From Alteromonadaceae bacterium Bs31 (GTDB lineage: Bacteria; Pseudomonadota; Gammaproteobacteria; Pseudomonadales; Cellvibrionaceae): a stretch of DNA of 64,000 bases. Numbering within the stretch: position 1 is the stretch's first letter; each line of letters starts with the position of its first letter. The notes under the pieces are model-generated. The model was not told the DNA's origin. It made no database searches and worked only from the letters and a program-made list of their open reading frames with translations. The DNA is taken from positions 196,126 through 260,125 of the forward strand of contig FXAI01000008.1 in NCBI GenBank assembly GCA_900177435.1, written 5' to 3'. Below are positions 63,831 to 64,000 of the stretch, in pieces. The position numbers were made by a program, and so were the translations under genes.

Positions 63831-64000
63831 GGGTGCCACATGCCTCTACCAACCCCGAAAACTGGTACCAAAATACAAACCTCTACACTGCCCCAAACTG
63901 GCGATTTTGTAAACAGTGAGAAGCAGCCACTTGAGATAGAACAAAACATAGCCACCCAGCCAAAGGAACGAACGGGAGGAACCAGACTCAAGCACCGAAC
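63831..64000. other. Start of the next cassette, truncated
   Basis: 170 bp. A minus-strand frame runs from 63991 through the attC to 63725; since it reads through the attC, I do not accept it as a gene. The real cassette content probably lies partly outside the window. Confidence 0.4.

Noticed and set aside
63725..63991. 88-codon minus-strand frame at the right edge
   Set aside because: It runs through attC 29 and shows no domain or ribosome site.
43193..64000. CRISPR array as an explanation of the regularly spaced palindromes
   Set aside because: The repeats are long imperfect palindromes with different centres, spaced by full genes; there are no short uniform spacers and no cas genes.

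Overview
The window looks like the chromosome of a marine or plant-polymer-degrading gammaproteobacterium of the Cellvibrionales type (Teredinibacter/Saccharophagus/Cellvibrio-like). The main clue is the secreted protein at 39783-41714, in which a family 2 carbohydrate-binding module, a PQQ sugar dehydrogenase domain and a CBM10-like module are joined by long poly-serine linkers, a style typical of that group. HflKC, CbpA/CbpM, YfbR, a VF530-family protein and two photolyases fit the same assignment. This rests on protein content read by eye, not on a phylogeny.

Layout. 1-2045: a truncated LPP20-like gene, a lipoprotein esterase and a small zinc-ribbon protein. 2326-6336 (minus): a tight three-gene unit of an unknown His-rich protein, a long PLP decarboxylase and a class III nucleotide cyclase. 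7475-21792 (plus): a stress and carbon region with HflK-HflC, CbpA-CbpM, a PTS enzyme I paralogue and a Crp/Fnr regulator. It is followed by a four-gene glycan unit of two GT4 glycosyltransferases (one fused to a helical domain, one to a cupin) and two GH130 phosphorylase-family proteins. 21970-28987 (plus): a light and redox repair cluster with an FAD amine-oxidase-like protein, a DUF523/DUF1722 protein, an FeS-type photolyase, a PhyH dioxygenase, an SDR and a CPD photolyase. 29050-38913: mostly housekeeping genes (VF530 family, YfbR, wHTH, NYN-LOTUS, kinase plus inositol-phosphatase-like pair, SMI1/KNR4, DUF349) and a secreted protein of unknown role. 39783-42932: the cellulose-targeted PQQ dehydrogenase and a NUC1-type nuclease.

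43193-64000 is a chromosomal integron cassette array. I count 29 attC-like sites, mostly 60-130 bp imperfect palindromes with AACGCC at one end and TTGTTA at the other. They separate mostly one-gene cassettes that are nearly all on the minus strand. No integrase gene is visible. The cassette polarity places it to the right of the window, so the left end at about 43.2 kb is the distal, oldest end. That end shows decay: a stop-interrupted gene, a frameshifted gene, an attC with no gene, and an orientation flip.

Cassette cargo includes VapBC, two GFA-family proteins, an amidohydrolase, a metallophosphoesterase, a serine beta-lactamase-family hydrolase, a signal peptidase I, a complete IMP-like subclass B1 metallo-beta-lactamase, many small secreted or membrane proteins, and a two-gene cassette. 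The last pairs a NACHT-like STAND ATPase with a RelA/SpoT-type nucleotide synthetase. I consider it the best candidate for an undescribed, probably defensive, system.
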